A DNA stretch of 25,362 nucleotides, taken from positions 1-25,362 of the forward strand of contig OUQQ01000261.1 in the NCBI GenBank assembly GCA_900404475.1. The letters run 5' to 3'. Below are positions 1 to 13,773 of the stretch, piece after piece (position 1 is the first letter of the stretch; every line of letters begins with the position of its first letter). This DNA is from Spongospora subterranea. Lineage: Eukaryota; Endomyxa; Phytomyxea; Plasmodiophorida; Plasmodiophoridae. A model generated the notes under the pieces. That model was not told where the DNA came from. It searched no databases and saw nothing but the letters and a program-made list of their open reading frames with translations. Made by a program: the position numbers and the translations under genes.

Positions 1-328
1 CTAAAGTCCTTGTCTGTCCTCATAAGAATGGTCTTTATTGACGTAACATGTTGGGACTCGCGGTCATGTTGTTACTCACTTGGCGATTACATTACTTCCT
101 AATTCCTTCACCTCCCCTCTCCCTCCTTTGCATTCTTAGTCCTTCCCTGCTCTTCTCCCATCTGCAATTAGTCATAGATCAACAGGAACAGAGCAGTTCA
201 CACTGAATTCGAGGTCCCGTTCTGTTCGTTCAGGTATTCATCCCTGGAGAGGGTTGAACGTCACCAGATCATCTCTCTCCCAATCATCATCGCCCTTCCT
301 GGCGCCCCTCACCACTTTTCCCACCTGA
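1..328 (+). promoter_or_regulatory. 5' leader and presumed promoter of the dynein-2 gene
   Basis: No open frame of note was found here on either strand. Positions about 100-165 form a pyrimidine-rich tract on the plus strand, of the kind often seen near transcription starts in compact eukaryotic genomes. No TATA box was convincing. The dynein ATG at 329 is the first ATG whose frame matches the family. The assignment as promoter and leader rests on position only. Confidence 0.35.
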
Positions 329-3300
329 ATGGCTCTAGACGACCCAAGAGTTTTGTATATTCAGAACTCAGGTCGCATTGCTCTAGGTCTTGATCATTAT
401 CAACCGGATCCACATAATCAGTCAACCAATAATGCCATCATTGACTTTATCAATAATTACCAGGTGAATATACTACGTCTGTATAGAACCCAATCAAGTT
501 TAACACATGATCTTATTCCTGGAGCTGACATCGTCCAATATGTTAAAAGACGTGAAGGATTCGATATTCCAGCTGTTGATGTTCATCGTCATATTTTGAT
601 GACGACCTTATCTGGACCTGAAGGGCTTTCTATTAGTCTTCGTCATATATTCTCAACAGCTCAAGAAATAGATCAAGCCTCGTTCGTCTCATTAACGAAA
701 TCCCTTGAGAGTCATATCCCGATTGGGTTCAGCAACGATAAATCTACTAATGACGATGAGACAGCAATTTGGAATACTCTGACGGTTGATGACGAATGTC
801 AGTTCTGGCGAAGAATTAGAAATAAGTCCAAGAAATCGAATCGAGCCGATCTATTCCTATCCCATTTGGAGACCCTAAACGATAAGGTCAATTCTGATTG
901 GGATTGCGAGGAGAATATCATGTCGGTATTAGAGGAATCGCAGTATATTATTGGTGAATTATGGCGAGAGGACGGTGGTTCATATCCCCAAATGCGGATT
1001 ACCAATCTCATATTCTCCATCTCTAAGCAGATCGCCGCCTTTGTACAAAAATCATTATCGAAAACGATCGACATTTGGAGTATTGGTTGGCAAGACGGAC
1101 GACAGGCTTTGTTAACATGCTGTCGTATTGTAGATCTATGGCTTGTTATTAGCCATGATCTTTATGAAAGGGATTTCATTGATCGGTGGATCGGCGATCC
1201 GGTAATTTTTGATCCTGTTCATATATAGTCGTAGTATTGATTATTGTCTGGGGGAGTTTAGATTGATGATCATCTGTTGACCTGTGTTTCACGGCGACTG
1301 CGACATATACGAGATGTTCGTTCACTTCACGACGAACTGGAGCGACTAATTCCTGTTTCAGATCAACAAAGATTCTCTTTAGAGTCTGTATTAGATCCGG
1401 TTCGATTATCCAGTGCATTATATTGGTCATCGGGATCTGAATCAGATTGGGATAATGCATTAGCTGAATTTGATCGAATCATATCTCCAATCGAACACCA
1501 TTCTGCATCATTATTGCGATCCAGAATATCATCTCTCTCGTCACAACCCAACCTTCTTCTCGCAGAATTCGAGAGCTTTCCTGAGCTTTTATCTCGTCCG
1601 ATTGCCACAGAAGAGTTGGCCGCTGAACGGGAAATGCTGTTGGTTAAGATGATGGGCCAAGTACAGGCACTCAAATCATCATTTGAGGCTGGATATAATC
1701 CTTTAAACTTTATAGGATTTAAAAACATCAGTGAAATTGTAAATCATATTATATGGGCTATTCAGGTTAATGCAAAAACCAAACAGATGGTCCAAATAGT
1801 CGGGCGAGTACTGTACGGAACAAGTGGTGTTGAAAGGTTCTGTTTCAATGGTTAAGGAATATATCGCAATGTCTCATCTCTCTCTTCCCAATTACAGATT
1901 GATTACTCAAGCTGAAGAGGTAATCGCCAATATTACTCAATTTTCGGATGACGAATTTCAATCGTGGACAAGCAAAATAAGTGATGATCTTAATGATCCA
2001 TCATCGTCATTAGCTCTACAAACAAGTGGTAAATTGCTTGATCTTGATCTAGATCATGATGGGGATATGAGAGTTCATTATAATGAGCGATTAGTGATTC
2101 TTCTTCGTGAGGTCTATCAATTCTGTCTGAACCATTCTCCGAATCTAACACAACTCATTATGCAATAGGTTAGAGCTCTATCAGAATTAGGCTATAGAAT
2201 CCCTCGTGAGATAATAACAGCAGCCGATATTGGCGATAGGTTCTATCGCCAAGCTGTTCAGCTTCAACAAGTTGCTAATTTCTATAATACCATGACGACA
2301 CAGATAATTCCATCACAGAAAGGGATGATGCTGAACGAGGCTCGCGCTTTTGAGGAAGCAGTTCAATGTCGATCTGCGACCTGGGACAGTCCAGAGCAGG
2401 TTGAGAATTATGTTGGTCTGCTAATGAAGGCGGCCGACCAGTTGACGACAAAGAACAGGCGCCTGAGAGGGGTTCATAACGCGATCGGAGGGCAGGTGGT
2501 GATGGGGATGTGCACAGAGGTGGGGACGGCGCCCTGGCTGGGGATCGTGAGCAGGATCCAGGGAATGGTGACGGCTGAAGAGACGGGGAACAGCCCTAGC
2601 GGCATGAGGTTATGGAGGCGACATTGGGATCAGCAGTTGTTCAAGGCCCTGTCCATAGCGTATAAGAGGTAATCGTGTGTTTTCCTTCTAAAACGGTTCC
2701 CTTTAACCCTTATGGTATACAGCTCACTACAGAGTTTATCACTACCAGAGCAGAAGGCAGATATGGTGTTCGCTAATGGGGCTATACAGTTAAGACCACC
2801 TCTAGAGGAAATACGATTGACCAATATACGATATATTCATAAGATCGTATCAATTCCAATGGGGTTTACTGGTGAAATACGAAAACAATTATGAGGTTAT
2901 CTCATTAATATTCATAAATAGGGCTGGGGAGTGGTGATGATTCAATTCTATTATTCCGATCGCTACCTTCATCATCATATTCCAGCCTGTTGCGTCTATT
3001 CCTGGAATCGGAGATGATTTGCTCACAAGTCCAGAATACTATTCTTGAATATCAGGTTTGAGGATTGCAACTGGTGCCGCCAACATATTCTGAGTTGCAA
3101 TCAGGAATGGGCAGCTCCGGGTATTGCAGAGTTTTCCTCTATTGTCGAGACACATCTTCAGGAATCGGACCCCTCCACTATTGCCATGAATCTGGCCGAT
3201 ATCGATAAGAGAAGGGAGGAGATGATGAGATCTCCTGACTCTATACAGATTGGACCAATTACAATATCATTGATCATATTTAAGAGCAATCTTGACGACA

Positions 3301-6300
3301 TGATAAGACGGCTGATAGATTGTATAACCAATCTAGTACGCTCAATAATTACTAACAATTATAGAATTATTGACAGGTTCGCATGGCGCTTCTTAAAATT
3401 TTAGATCTCTCCATGAACTGTAGACATGATATAGGTTCATAAGCGAGGCATCAACATCCCTCACCATTCGCCCTCGATCAGTTGGGGAAATTGCCATCGC
3501 CAAATCAACTTTGTCAGGGTTGATCGAGACAAAATCAGGATTGATTACGATCGACGAGGTCAATGACTACAATCAGCTGATATATAAGGTCGAAGATCGT
3601 ATTGATTTAGTAAATATTCGGCAAAAGTGGGCGGCTCTAGATATCGAGTTATTGGCATATACTGATCTATTAGCTGATTCAACTAATGTTTGTCGTGAAT
3701 CCATATCAGCTCGCTCTAAATCAATCGTATTGGATATCGACAAGTTTGCGTCTCGTTGGAAAGCTTTATGCCCGAAAAACGGAGTCGTGGAAAGCGTCGA
3801 CAAAGTAAAGGCGGAGTTGGTCGAGTGGCGCGCCGAGCTGGGCACCTTCTGTAAGAATATAACAGATCTGCTCGAGGAACGGAAGGCGTTTAACCTTGAG
3901 CCAATGGATATTGGAGACTCAGTCGTAAAATCTATCGATGGGGAACTATCTTCCCTTGAACGAACATGGCAAATGATATCGGATTTCTCATCATCGTTGG
4001 CCGCTATGGCAGATAACGAGACGTGGATTGAATTCCGAACACATTGCTCGGATATGATTGATTTTGCCACTACATGGCGCCATAATCTTAAGGTGTTGTC
4101 GATGGATAATGACATCATCAAAAGGATCAAGGATGATCTTCAACGAATCGACAATGTCAACCAGGTCATTCGTTGGATAACCGGGGAGATGTTCGAGAAA
4201 GAGCATTGGTCTCATTTATTATATCTCCTCGATATACCAGTCAATATCAAGGCGTTGAGGTTGAGGCATTTTATCAACGCATCTGATCGGCTTATCTCTA
4301 AATCCAATCAGCTTCGGGATCTATCAAACCGTGCGCAAAGTGAAGTAATGCTTCGTGAAGCATTCGAGGAAATGCGAATTTGGTCAGAGAGGACTGTATT
4401 TGAGCTATCTGAGCGAAGCAAATCTGAGGTCCCTCTTATCAAAGGGTGGAAAGAGATAATGGGTAAAGTTGGGGATCAACAAGCTTTATTGGCATCGCTA
4501 CGTGATTCCCCCTATTTCGGCCCATTTTCAGATCTGGCAACACAGATTGCAGGTCGCCTTGCTCTACTGGATAACTGTCTGGGGAAACTGAGCTCGATCC
4601 AGCGACGATGGGTTTATTTGGCACCAATATTTAGTCGTGGCGCTTTACCCAAAGAACAAGGCCGGTTTCGGAAAATCGATGATGAGTTCCGTTTGATAAT
4701 GCATGGAATCGGTGACAACCCTAACGTCATGAACTTGTCGACTATAGCCGGTCTTGAACCACAATTAACCTCAATGCTTGACCAGCTAGAGCGGTGTCAG
4801 AAGGCCTTGAGCGACTTCCTTGAGTTAAAGAGGTCTCTGTTTCCGCGATTCTATTTTATCGGCGACGATGCATTATTGGAGATATTGGGGCAATCATCGA
4901 ACCCACGAGTTGTTCAAACACATCTACGCAAGCTGTTCCAGGGAATTCACTCAGTTGGGTTCAATAACGACAGCACAGTAATTACATCGATACTGAGCGT
5001 TGAAGGTGAGGAAGTCCCGTTATCAAAACCGGTTCCATTAACCGAACAAGTTGATGAATGGCTCTCATTATTAGCCAATGAGATGTGCACAACATTATCA
5101 GCTTGTCTGTTGTCCTGTCTCAATCAACCTGATCCATCAATCACCCAATATCCATCACAGATTCTATCGTTATCAGAACAAATTCGTTTCTCGGCCGATA
5201 TCGAACAGGTGCTTAACGGTCGCCAACAGCATCTTGATACGATCAAACAGAAAATTCAGTCGAAGCTGTCGAACCTGACCGGCTCTGATAATCGGTCCGC
5301 TTTAGAGGATCTTAAAGTTAAATCCCTCGTGATGGATATGGTTCATCATTTGGAGATTATATCAACATTAGAACAGGGGGGAGTCCATAGCTCAAACCAT
5401 TGGTTATGGCAAAAGCAGCTACGATTCTACGTAGAAGATGGGGTTTGCGTTGGGCGAATGTGCTCAGCCAGGTTCAAATATTCATATGAATATCAAGGGA
5501 ATCCTGGGAGACTTGTGCACACACCTCTCACCGATAAGTGCTATCTGGTATTGACTCAAGGAATGCACTTGGGCTATGGAGGAAATCCATATGGCCCAGC
5601 TGGAACTGGGAAAACCGAATCGGTCAAGGCCCTGGGTCAATGTCTTGGCCGACAAGTGTTGGTGTTTAATTGCGATGAAGGGATTGATTTTCAGTCAATG
5701 GGAAGAATATTCACTGGTCTAGTGAAATCAGGTGCCTGGGGGTGTTTTGACGAATTCAATAGATTGAAAGAGGATCAATTATCGGCAGTCTCCCAACAGA
5801 TCCAGCTAATCCAAGCTGCGCTGAAGGCTCACGACAATCATGTTGTGCTGCTGGGCAACAGCGTTGACGTCAACGCTAACGCGGGCATATTCGTGACGAT
5901 GAATCCGGCAGGGAAAGAATACGGTGGCCGATCTCGTCTGCCAGACAACCTCAAAGCGCTATTCCGGTCTGTCGCTATGACCATTCCTGATAATAACCTG
6001 ATCGCCGAAGTGATCCTGTATTCTGAGGGGTTCTCTCATGCGGCTCTCTTAGGTGCTAAACTCGTCTCTATATACGACCTATCAAGACAGTTATTATCTG
6101 CACAGAAACACTACGATTGGGGCCTCAGAGCCCTCAAAACAGTTTTGCGCCTTGGTGGTCAGCTAATCGATCAGCACAGGCGGCACGAACGGTCTGTCAA
6201 TGGGGAAGGCGTGTCTTCGTTGACGGTTCAGGATGAAACCTGTCTTATCGTGAAGGCGCTATCAGCCAACACTCTATCGAAACTGACCTACACCGACTCG

Positions 6301-9300
6301 GTCCGGTTCATATCGCTATTAGGGGATGTGTTCCCGAATACCCCTGTTGATGATGTCCAGTACATCGAGCTGGAGAAGGCCCTGGTCGCCTCGATCGATC
6401 GCCTTGGCCTACAACGTGTTCCTAGTCAGGTTCGTAAGGCATTGCAGGTCTATGAGGCGTTGAACCAACGTATCGGGGTTGTTATTGTTGGACCAAGCGG
6501 ATCAGGAAAGTCAACACTTCTCCAGATTCTGTTCAACGCATTATCGTCGATCGGGAAACCGATTCACCGTTCGATTCTGAATCCCAAAGCGTTAGATAGG
6601 CGGCGGTTACTAGGAAGGATGGATCCGGATACTCGAGAATGGTTTGATGGGGTTTTAACGAAAGCGGCGAGAGAGGTTATCGAGTCGGGTCCAGATGAAC
6701 ACCATTGGGTGATTTGTGACGGAGATGTTGATCCAGAATGGATCGAATCTCTGAATTCTGTACTGGACGACAATCACCTGTTGACAATGCCGAATGGGGA
6801 ACGGATCCAGTTCGGGAATAATGTCAATTTCATATTCGAGAGCGACGATTTGGAGCATGCCTCGCCAGCGACCATATCGCGAATGGGAATGGTTCTGGTG
6901 AATAACGAAGACAGTGACCTGTATAAGGCGATCATATCGTCGTGGCGGTCAACAATAAAGGTAAGCTAATAGGGATATTCGGCTGAACTCCTGATCAGTT
7001 ATGTGTTCCCCTTTACTGATGTCGTGTGTGTGTGTATTTGGGTCGTTTCAGGAGCGATCAATCATATCCGAATGTGTTGATGATATATTATACCCAGCTA
7101 TAGAATATGTCAAGGGCCTCCCCAAATCGGCTATGATTGTCCCTAAAACCTTAACAGGTCTGATCAAGACCGCTCTATCCCATCTCTCATCTATCAAGAC
7201 CCGCTCCGAATTCGCCATCAATCTGGTATGAGTGCTGAATCATCCTTTTCCTTCCGTTTTCATTACGATGACGTGTGTCCAGGTTCATGGATTAGGCGGC
7301 AATATGAGTAAGGATGGGCAACATTCTCTAGCCAGGAACATATTCAAATGGGCTCAGGTCCCTGATCTGAGCCCATTAACCCCTCTTGACCTATATTGGG
7401 ATGCCAAAAAAGGATCGGTGCAACGATTCGCGGCCGACTCAATCGAGCTGGATATCGGATCTGTCGCTTGCCAGGATCCCCCTTCTATTCGCACCGTCGA
7501 CGTTCAGCGGAACCTGGCGACGATCAGCCCCTGGATAACCAAAGGGGAGTCGTTCCTCGTTGTTGGACCCCAAGGCTGTGGGAAAACCTATCTGGTCCGA
7601 TCAGCATTATCAGCCCACTCGATCAGCCAATACGTTATTCTCCATTGTTCAGCTCACACCAGAGCTGTTCACGTCATCCAGAAACTTCGTGACTCTTGCA
7701 CAATGGTTCAAGGGGTGAACGGTCGATGCATTCGGCCAGCTCGTGGTGATCGGTTGCTCCTATTCCTAAAGGATATCAATCTCCCTAGACCTGATAAATA
7801 CGGAACCATCGAGCTGATCGCATTCCTCACACAGATGTTGACCCAAGGCGGATTCTATTCCGAACAGGGCGATATTGAGTTCATCAGAGTCGAAGGTGTG
7901 TCGATCGCAGGGAGCATAACGCCATCGACAACCCCTGGTCGTCATCCATTACCAATCAGATTCACGTCCATCGTCCACGTCGCAGCTGTTGATTATCCGG
8001 CCAACGATGATCTACATCTCATCTACTCGACCTATATGGGACCAGTTATCAATCACTCAATCGCCATCAATTCTATCAACAGATCCCACTCACAATCGCT
8101 TTCTGGACTATCTCATATTCTCGTTGATCTCTATTTCGCTCTTCGCCAGTCGTTCTCTGTTGATGATCATCGTCACTATCTGTTCACGCCTCGTGATTTA
8201 ACCAATCTCTGTCGTGGATTATTGAGGTATGACCTGACATCAGAATCGCTCATCACCATATTTCTTTACGAATCCAGGCGCGTATTTCGCGATCGTCTAG
8301 TTGATGAGCCAGATCGCCATCGATACGATTCCCTGATATCTGACCTGATCCACGAGCCCCACCCTGATATAGCCTCAACCTGCTTCACCAGTTTAGGCTC
8401 GCCATCACCATCATCATCAGCCGCCGCCACCATCCCCAATGACCTTGGCCCATCTCTCCACCGCCTTTCCGTCTCCGACGTCAAGACCCTGATCGCTGAC
8501 GGATTACGTCGCTATGAGCGTGAATATCGCCCTCTCGATCTGATATTGTTCCCTGATATGTTGTTATCGCTATCATACATCGATCGTGTATTGTCGTCCC
8601 CTGGTGGATCATTGTTATTGGCCGGTTTATCAGGTGTTGGTCGCCGCTCATCCATATCCATATTATCGTATATTCGGGGAATGTACATGTTCTCGCCCAA
8701 CGTCTCTCGATCGTATACCCCGAAATCGTTCGACGTCGACATCAAGGACGTCCTTCGTCGGTCGGGTGTCAGCGGATCGGATGTTGTGCTATATCTTGAA
8801 GACCATTCCCTGATCCACCCATCAATGCTCGAGTCGGTCAACAGTTTACTGTCGTCGGGCCAAATCCCAGGTCTGTTTACCCAGGCCGAGCTGGACGTAT
8901 TACTGGCGCCATTGCGAGAATTATCGGCCGATCAGGCTCTACCGCCTTATGATCTGTTCGTCAGCCGGGTCAGACGACACCTCCATATCGTCCTGTCCAT
9001 GGACCCAAATCACCCTGAATTCCTCGCCAGATGTACAGCCAATCCCGCCTTATTCCATAAATGCAATATCATTTGGAGAACGGATTGGGCTGTCGACGAT
9101 ATGCGATATTTTCTCGATAACCGTTTGAAATCGATTTTAACGCCATCGGCACCTGACGCTGCCGATTCTACAAACGATCGAGTTTCTCAATCCAGCCATC
9201 CTGTAATCGATCAATTAATGTTTATCCATGGCTGGGGTGATCAGGGCAATCCCCCCAGAAAGCTAATGGCATTGGCAGAGATATATCAATCCGTTCACGA

Positions 9301-12300
9301 TTCGGAATATCAAAAGATATCGTCGAAGCGGAAATTCATCTCGCTGGGTCTTGGAAAATTGGCTGAGGCGGAGGCGCTAGTCGATAAGCTGTCGTCGGAA
9401 GCGGTTATAAAGAGCACAGCTCTTCAAGGGAAACAGGTTCAGGCCGATGCCGCGCTCCAATCAATTACCGACTCGATGAGGGAGGCGAACGAGAGAAGGA
9501 TAGAGTGAGTTGGTCGTGTGTGGTTGATTGGGAATAACCCGATGACGAGGATGTGTTGATTAGGGTTGAGGGATTACAGATCAGTTTAGGCGACAACGAG
9601 GTCAAGCTGAAGGCCAGAAAATCCCAGGTCGAGCTGGAGATGACAGAGATCATCCCGATCCTGGACCAATCTAGAGAGGCGGTTGGGTCAATCAGAAAGG
9701 AGGCGCTCGCCGAGATGAGGGCGCTCAGAATGCCACCGGAGGCGGTCAATGATGTTCTGTCTGGGGTATTGATGCTGATGGGTATCGACGACACGTCGTG
9801 GAACTCGATGAAGAAGCTGCTGGCGTCGACCACGTTCAAGGACGAGATCGTCCAGTTCGACGCCCATCGCGTGACCAAATCCATTCGGGATAAGGTTCAA
9901 AGTCTGCTCAAACGGAAGGAGTCTAGTTTCGATCACAAGACCATCTATCGTGTGAACACAGCAGCTGCACCATTAGCGGCATGGGTCCTAGCACAAGTTC
10001 GGTATTCGGAGGTGATCGAGAGGATCGCACCGTTGGAAGCCGATCTACAGGCCGCCAATCAGGCACTATCCAGGTCCAGATCGCGATTGGAGAGCTGTGT
10101 GCACGAGCTGGGGGATCTGGATGGGCAGGTCCAAACACTGAAGGGATCGTTCTCGCAGATGACCAACGACGCTGCTGTATTGCGACACGAACTGCAATTG
10201 GCTCAGGAGGTCCTGGAACGGGCCGATGGACTCCTGTCGAAACTGCAGGATGAGAAGCAGCGATGGGCGAAAGACCATGATGAATTGGGGTCGATGTCGG
10301 CCATCCTCCCAACGAAAGCGGCGATCGCCAGCGGGTATATCTGCTATCTGGCAGGACATCATGAAGACACCAGGAGGGCGGCGCTATCCCAATGGTCCCA
10401 ATATATACCAAAACACCCATCGTCTGACCAGTCGTTCGATATCTCCCGATTCCTATCGACGGAATCGGAGATCATTTCGTGGAAGGACATGGGATTGAAT
10501 TCGGATCAGCTCTCGATCGAGAACGCCATTGTGATTCTGAGATCGCGCCAGACCCCATTCCTGATCGACCCTGCCGGTCAAGGAACACAATGGCTGCGAA
10601 AGGTGATCGGTAATCGCCCATCGGAGGTTCTCAATAATAACGATCCCCGATATTCCTCTGTGGTGGAGTTATCTGTCCGGTTCGGGAAGAGGTTGATCAT
10701 CGTGAACGCGGATGGAGTTGACCCCATGTTGTATTCGCTATTGAGGCGGGATCTCGTTCGTCAAGGTCCAAGATGGGTTGTCCAGATCGGCGAAAATCAG
10801 GTCGATTATTGTGATGATTTTTCAATGTACCTCGTGTCCCACGATCCTGAACCTAATCTGACTCGCGATGCCAACGCTCTTGTTAATATCGTCAACTTCA
10901 CCATTACCCAATCCGGTCTAGAATCACAACTGCTGGGGATACTACTGGCTCAGGAAGAACCCGCCCTCGAACAGAGAAAATCGGATTTGCTGAGCAAGGA
11001 GGAGAAGTTGAAAATACAGCTGGCCGACCTGGAGAAGAATCTGTTAGAGGAACTGGCCACATCTGAAGGCAATATTCTCGAGAATCGATCCCTGATCGAG
11101 TCGCTCAATAGTACAAAGAGTCGAAGTAAAGAGATCAGCGCGTCTCTTGATCACGCTCGTGACATCCAGCTGGATTTGAATCAGCAACGGATGGCGTACG
11201 CTCCCATCTCTAGAACTGGAGCCCTGCTTTACTTCCTCATCGATCTGCTATACCATATCAACCCCATGTACAGGTTCAGTCTTGGTGCCTTCCTGAACGA
11301 GTTCCGGATGGTGCTGGTCAACAGTGAGGGAGCGCCCGCCAAGGATAAAGATAAACCAGCGCGAATCGCCTTCTTTGTGCGAATGCTCATCGTGAGGCAA
11401 TATCGCTTAGCAGCGCAATCCCTGTTCAAAGATGATCGTCTGATGTTGGCTTTACATATCTGCCATGGTTTATATCCTGATCTGATACCAGATATGGACT
11501 GGTCGTTCTTTATTGGAGTGTCTGGAACATCGTCGTCAGCTCGTTCTGATCCGTCATCATCATCGATCCCATCCTGGATCGCACCGAGCTCTCAGGAATC
11601 CTTCAGTGCCGTTCAGCAATCGCTTCCCAGATTATTCAAGGCGCTGAACGAGAACAGCTCGTCGTGGGCGAGCTGGATTAAAAATTCAAAATGTGATATC
11701 GAGCCATTTCCAACCACATCACAATCGCTCACCCAGTTTGATCGTTTGATTATCATGTCGATGTTCCGTCCCGATAAGCTAAACAGCTCGATGACGTTAT
11801 TTGCCTCTCAAACACTACAGGTTCAATCGCTGATTCCGCCATCTTTCGCCATCACCGATTTGCCAACGTCCAACAGCTGTCCCGTTCTGTTCGTGATCAG
11901 CCCTGGGGTTGACCCAACCCGCGACATCGAAGGTCTGGCTCATTCGCAGGGCGTCCAGCTTGTCGAGATCGCCATGGGCCAAGGCCAGACCGATAACGCA
12001 TCGAACAGTGTGATTGAAGCGGCCAGCAAAGGATCATGGGTTTGCCTCAAGAACCTTCATCTGGTCATCGAATGGCTAACGGTGTTCGAAAAAGTCTTCA
12101 CATCGATCAGCAGCAAACACGAAAGGTTCCGATTGTGGTTAACTTCCGAGGTTCACGATAGGTTTCCACCAAAATTACTCCAAATTTGCCATAAGATAAC
12201 AGTTGAGGCTCCCCCTGGGATCAAACGAAATCTTTTGTCGACATATGGAATATGGTCTCCCGAATATATCAGTAGAGGATCGACGTCTCGTGCTCGAATA

Positions 12301-13678
12301 CTGTTCATATTGGCCTGGTTCCATGCAATCGTCCAGGAGCGGCGAATATATATACCGCAAGGATGGAGTAAATTCTATGAGTTCTCGTTGGCCGATCTTC
12401 GTGCCGGGTCTGACATCATAGACAACATGTTTCGCGACGACACGGTGCAGTTTTCCTATCCCACGATTGTTGGGTTAATGCAGGATGCCGTTTATGGTGG
12501 GCGAATCGACACAGCGTTTGATAATCGAATCCTCAAAGCGTATATCAACCGATTTTTCAGCGATGATAGCGATAGTCGATTGGGTTTAGGCAGCAGTTCT
12601 CGCTTACCAGGCAACAACGTTCATTCCGATTTCACCAGGTTGATTCGATCACTCCCTGACCAAGATGCTCCCAGTGTATTCGGATTGCCCGATAATATTG
12701 AGGAATCTGTTCAACGACAACGCAGCACCCTGGTTCTGGATCAGCTGAAGCGATTACATTATGCATCGGTCGCATCGAATGAGGTATTCAACAGAGATAA
12801 ATGGAAGCAATGTCTGAATCCAGTTCTGGGATTATGGCCATCTGATCTTCGCCATTTAATGGCAAAATCGCGATCCGATGATGTTATCAAGCTGAAGCCG
12901 ATCGCTGACTTTATCCTACTTGAAGACAGCAAATCCACTACGTTAGTCGAAACGATTGATTCCTGCATTTCCGACATCAAAGATTTGCTTTTGGGAACCG
13001 GGCTTCTCACCCCTAAGATAGAAGAGGATGCCCGATATTTGCTCAAAGGGTCGGTACCCAATCGCTGGTCTCGCCAGTGGAATGGTCCACCGAATCCATC
13101 CGCGTTTATTACGTCGGTGTTGTCGAAGAAGTTGTCTTTGGTCTCCTGGGTAGAAAAGGCACTTTCGTCAACTCTGATTAGTGCTCCGATATCGCTCAGC
13201 CAGTTATTCAGCCCTTGTACGTTCTTGAACGCATTCAGGCAAGAGATAGCTCGTGAACTAGGTCAACCTATTGACTCCTTAAAGCTGGTATGTGCCTGGG
13301 ATAAATCCAGGTTTCCCAAACCGCCGACCAGTATTTTACAAGTTGAAGGGTACATTTCCGCCAAAAATATGCTTTTGGATTTTTGAAACATTTTGGTTGT
13401 TTAGGTTGCTACTACAGGGTGCATCATTCATTGGCGGCCAATTAACGTCTATTGCAACACAAGCTCCTTTGTTGCACGTTCTGCCAACATGTTTCATGAC
13501 ATTCGTTGAGAAAACACAGGCGGATGCCTATGGAGAAAACACGTCAATAGTGGTTCCTCTGTATGAGTCGACGTCCAGGGAATCGGTGATTTGTCAAGTT
13601 CGTCTACCATGTGGTGGAGAACAAGATCAGTGGGTCTTATCAGGAACCTCGATCTTCATCACTGGAAACGCGGATTGA
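329..13678 (+). CDS. DYNC2H1: Cytoplasmic dynein-2 heavy chain (retrograde IFT motor), 12 exons
   Basis: Motor subunit of the dynein that carries intraflagellar transport trains from ciliary tip to base. Exons: 329-1216, 1262-1836, 1898-2111, 2169-2668, 2723-2871, 2922-3055, 3105-3376, 3435-6960, 7052-7225, 7283-9504, 9564-13349, 13405-13678. They sum to 4238 codons (4237 residues; the human protein is about 4300). Similarity to animal DYNC2H1 runs end to end, from the N-terminal tail to the final GGEQDQW segment. AAA1 has Walker A GPAGTGKT (about 1631-1638) and Walker B CFDEFN. AAA2 has GPSGSGKS (1930-1937) and CDGDVDPEW. AAA3 has GPQGCGKT (2239-2246) and LFLKDINLP. AAA4 has GLSGVGRRS (about 2592), where arginine replaces the Walker lysine, as in the human protein. 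Stalk coiled coils flank a microtubule-binding domain near 2935-3000 (LRMPPEAV, GIDDTSW). The first donor could instead be at 1202, which would drop five residues; length against the human protein favours 1217. No frame break was found. Confidence 0.97.
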
Positions 13679-13773
13679 ACTGGAGAACAGCATCAGTAAT
13701 TCTGGTCTAGGACCTCGATCTTCAGAGATGTCGATTAAACTAACTAAAAAATCACTAAATATGAGTTTTTCAC
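13679..13773. other. Convergent 95-bp spacer between dynein-2 and esterase stop codons
   Basis: Both transcripts must end here or overlap. The spacer is AT-rich toward the esterase end. No AATAAA-type signal is obvious on either strand. Confidence 0.6.

Noticed and set aside
2370..2640. GC-rich patch in dynein exon 4 as possible foreign insert
   Set aside because: The encoded residues align with dynein-2 throughout, so this is local codon variation.
3573..4130. Minus-strand open frame of 185 codons inside dynein exon 8
   Set aside because: Antisense to the dynein tail, with no motif and no independent start context.
9923..10420. Minus-strand open frame of 165 codons inside dynein exon 11
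   Set aside because: It is antisense to the well-matched stalk region of dynein and its composition follows from the opposite-strand codons.
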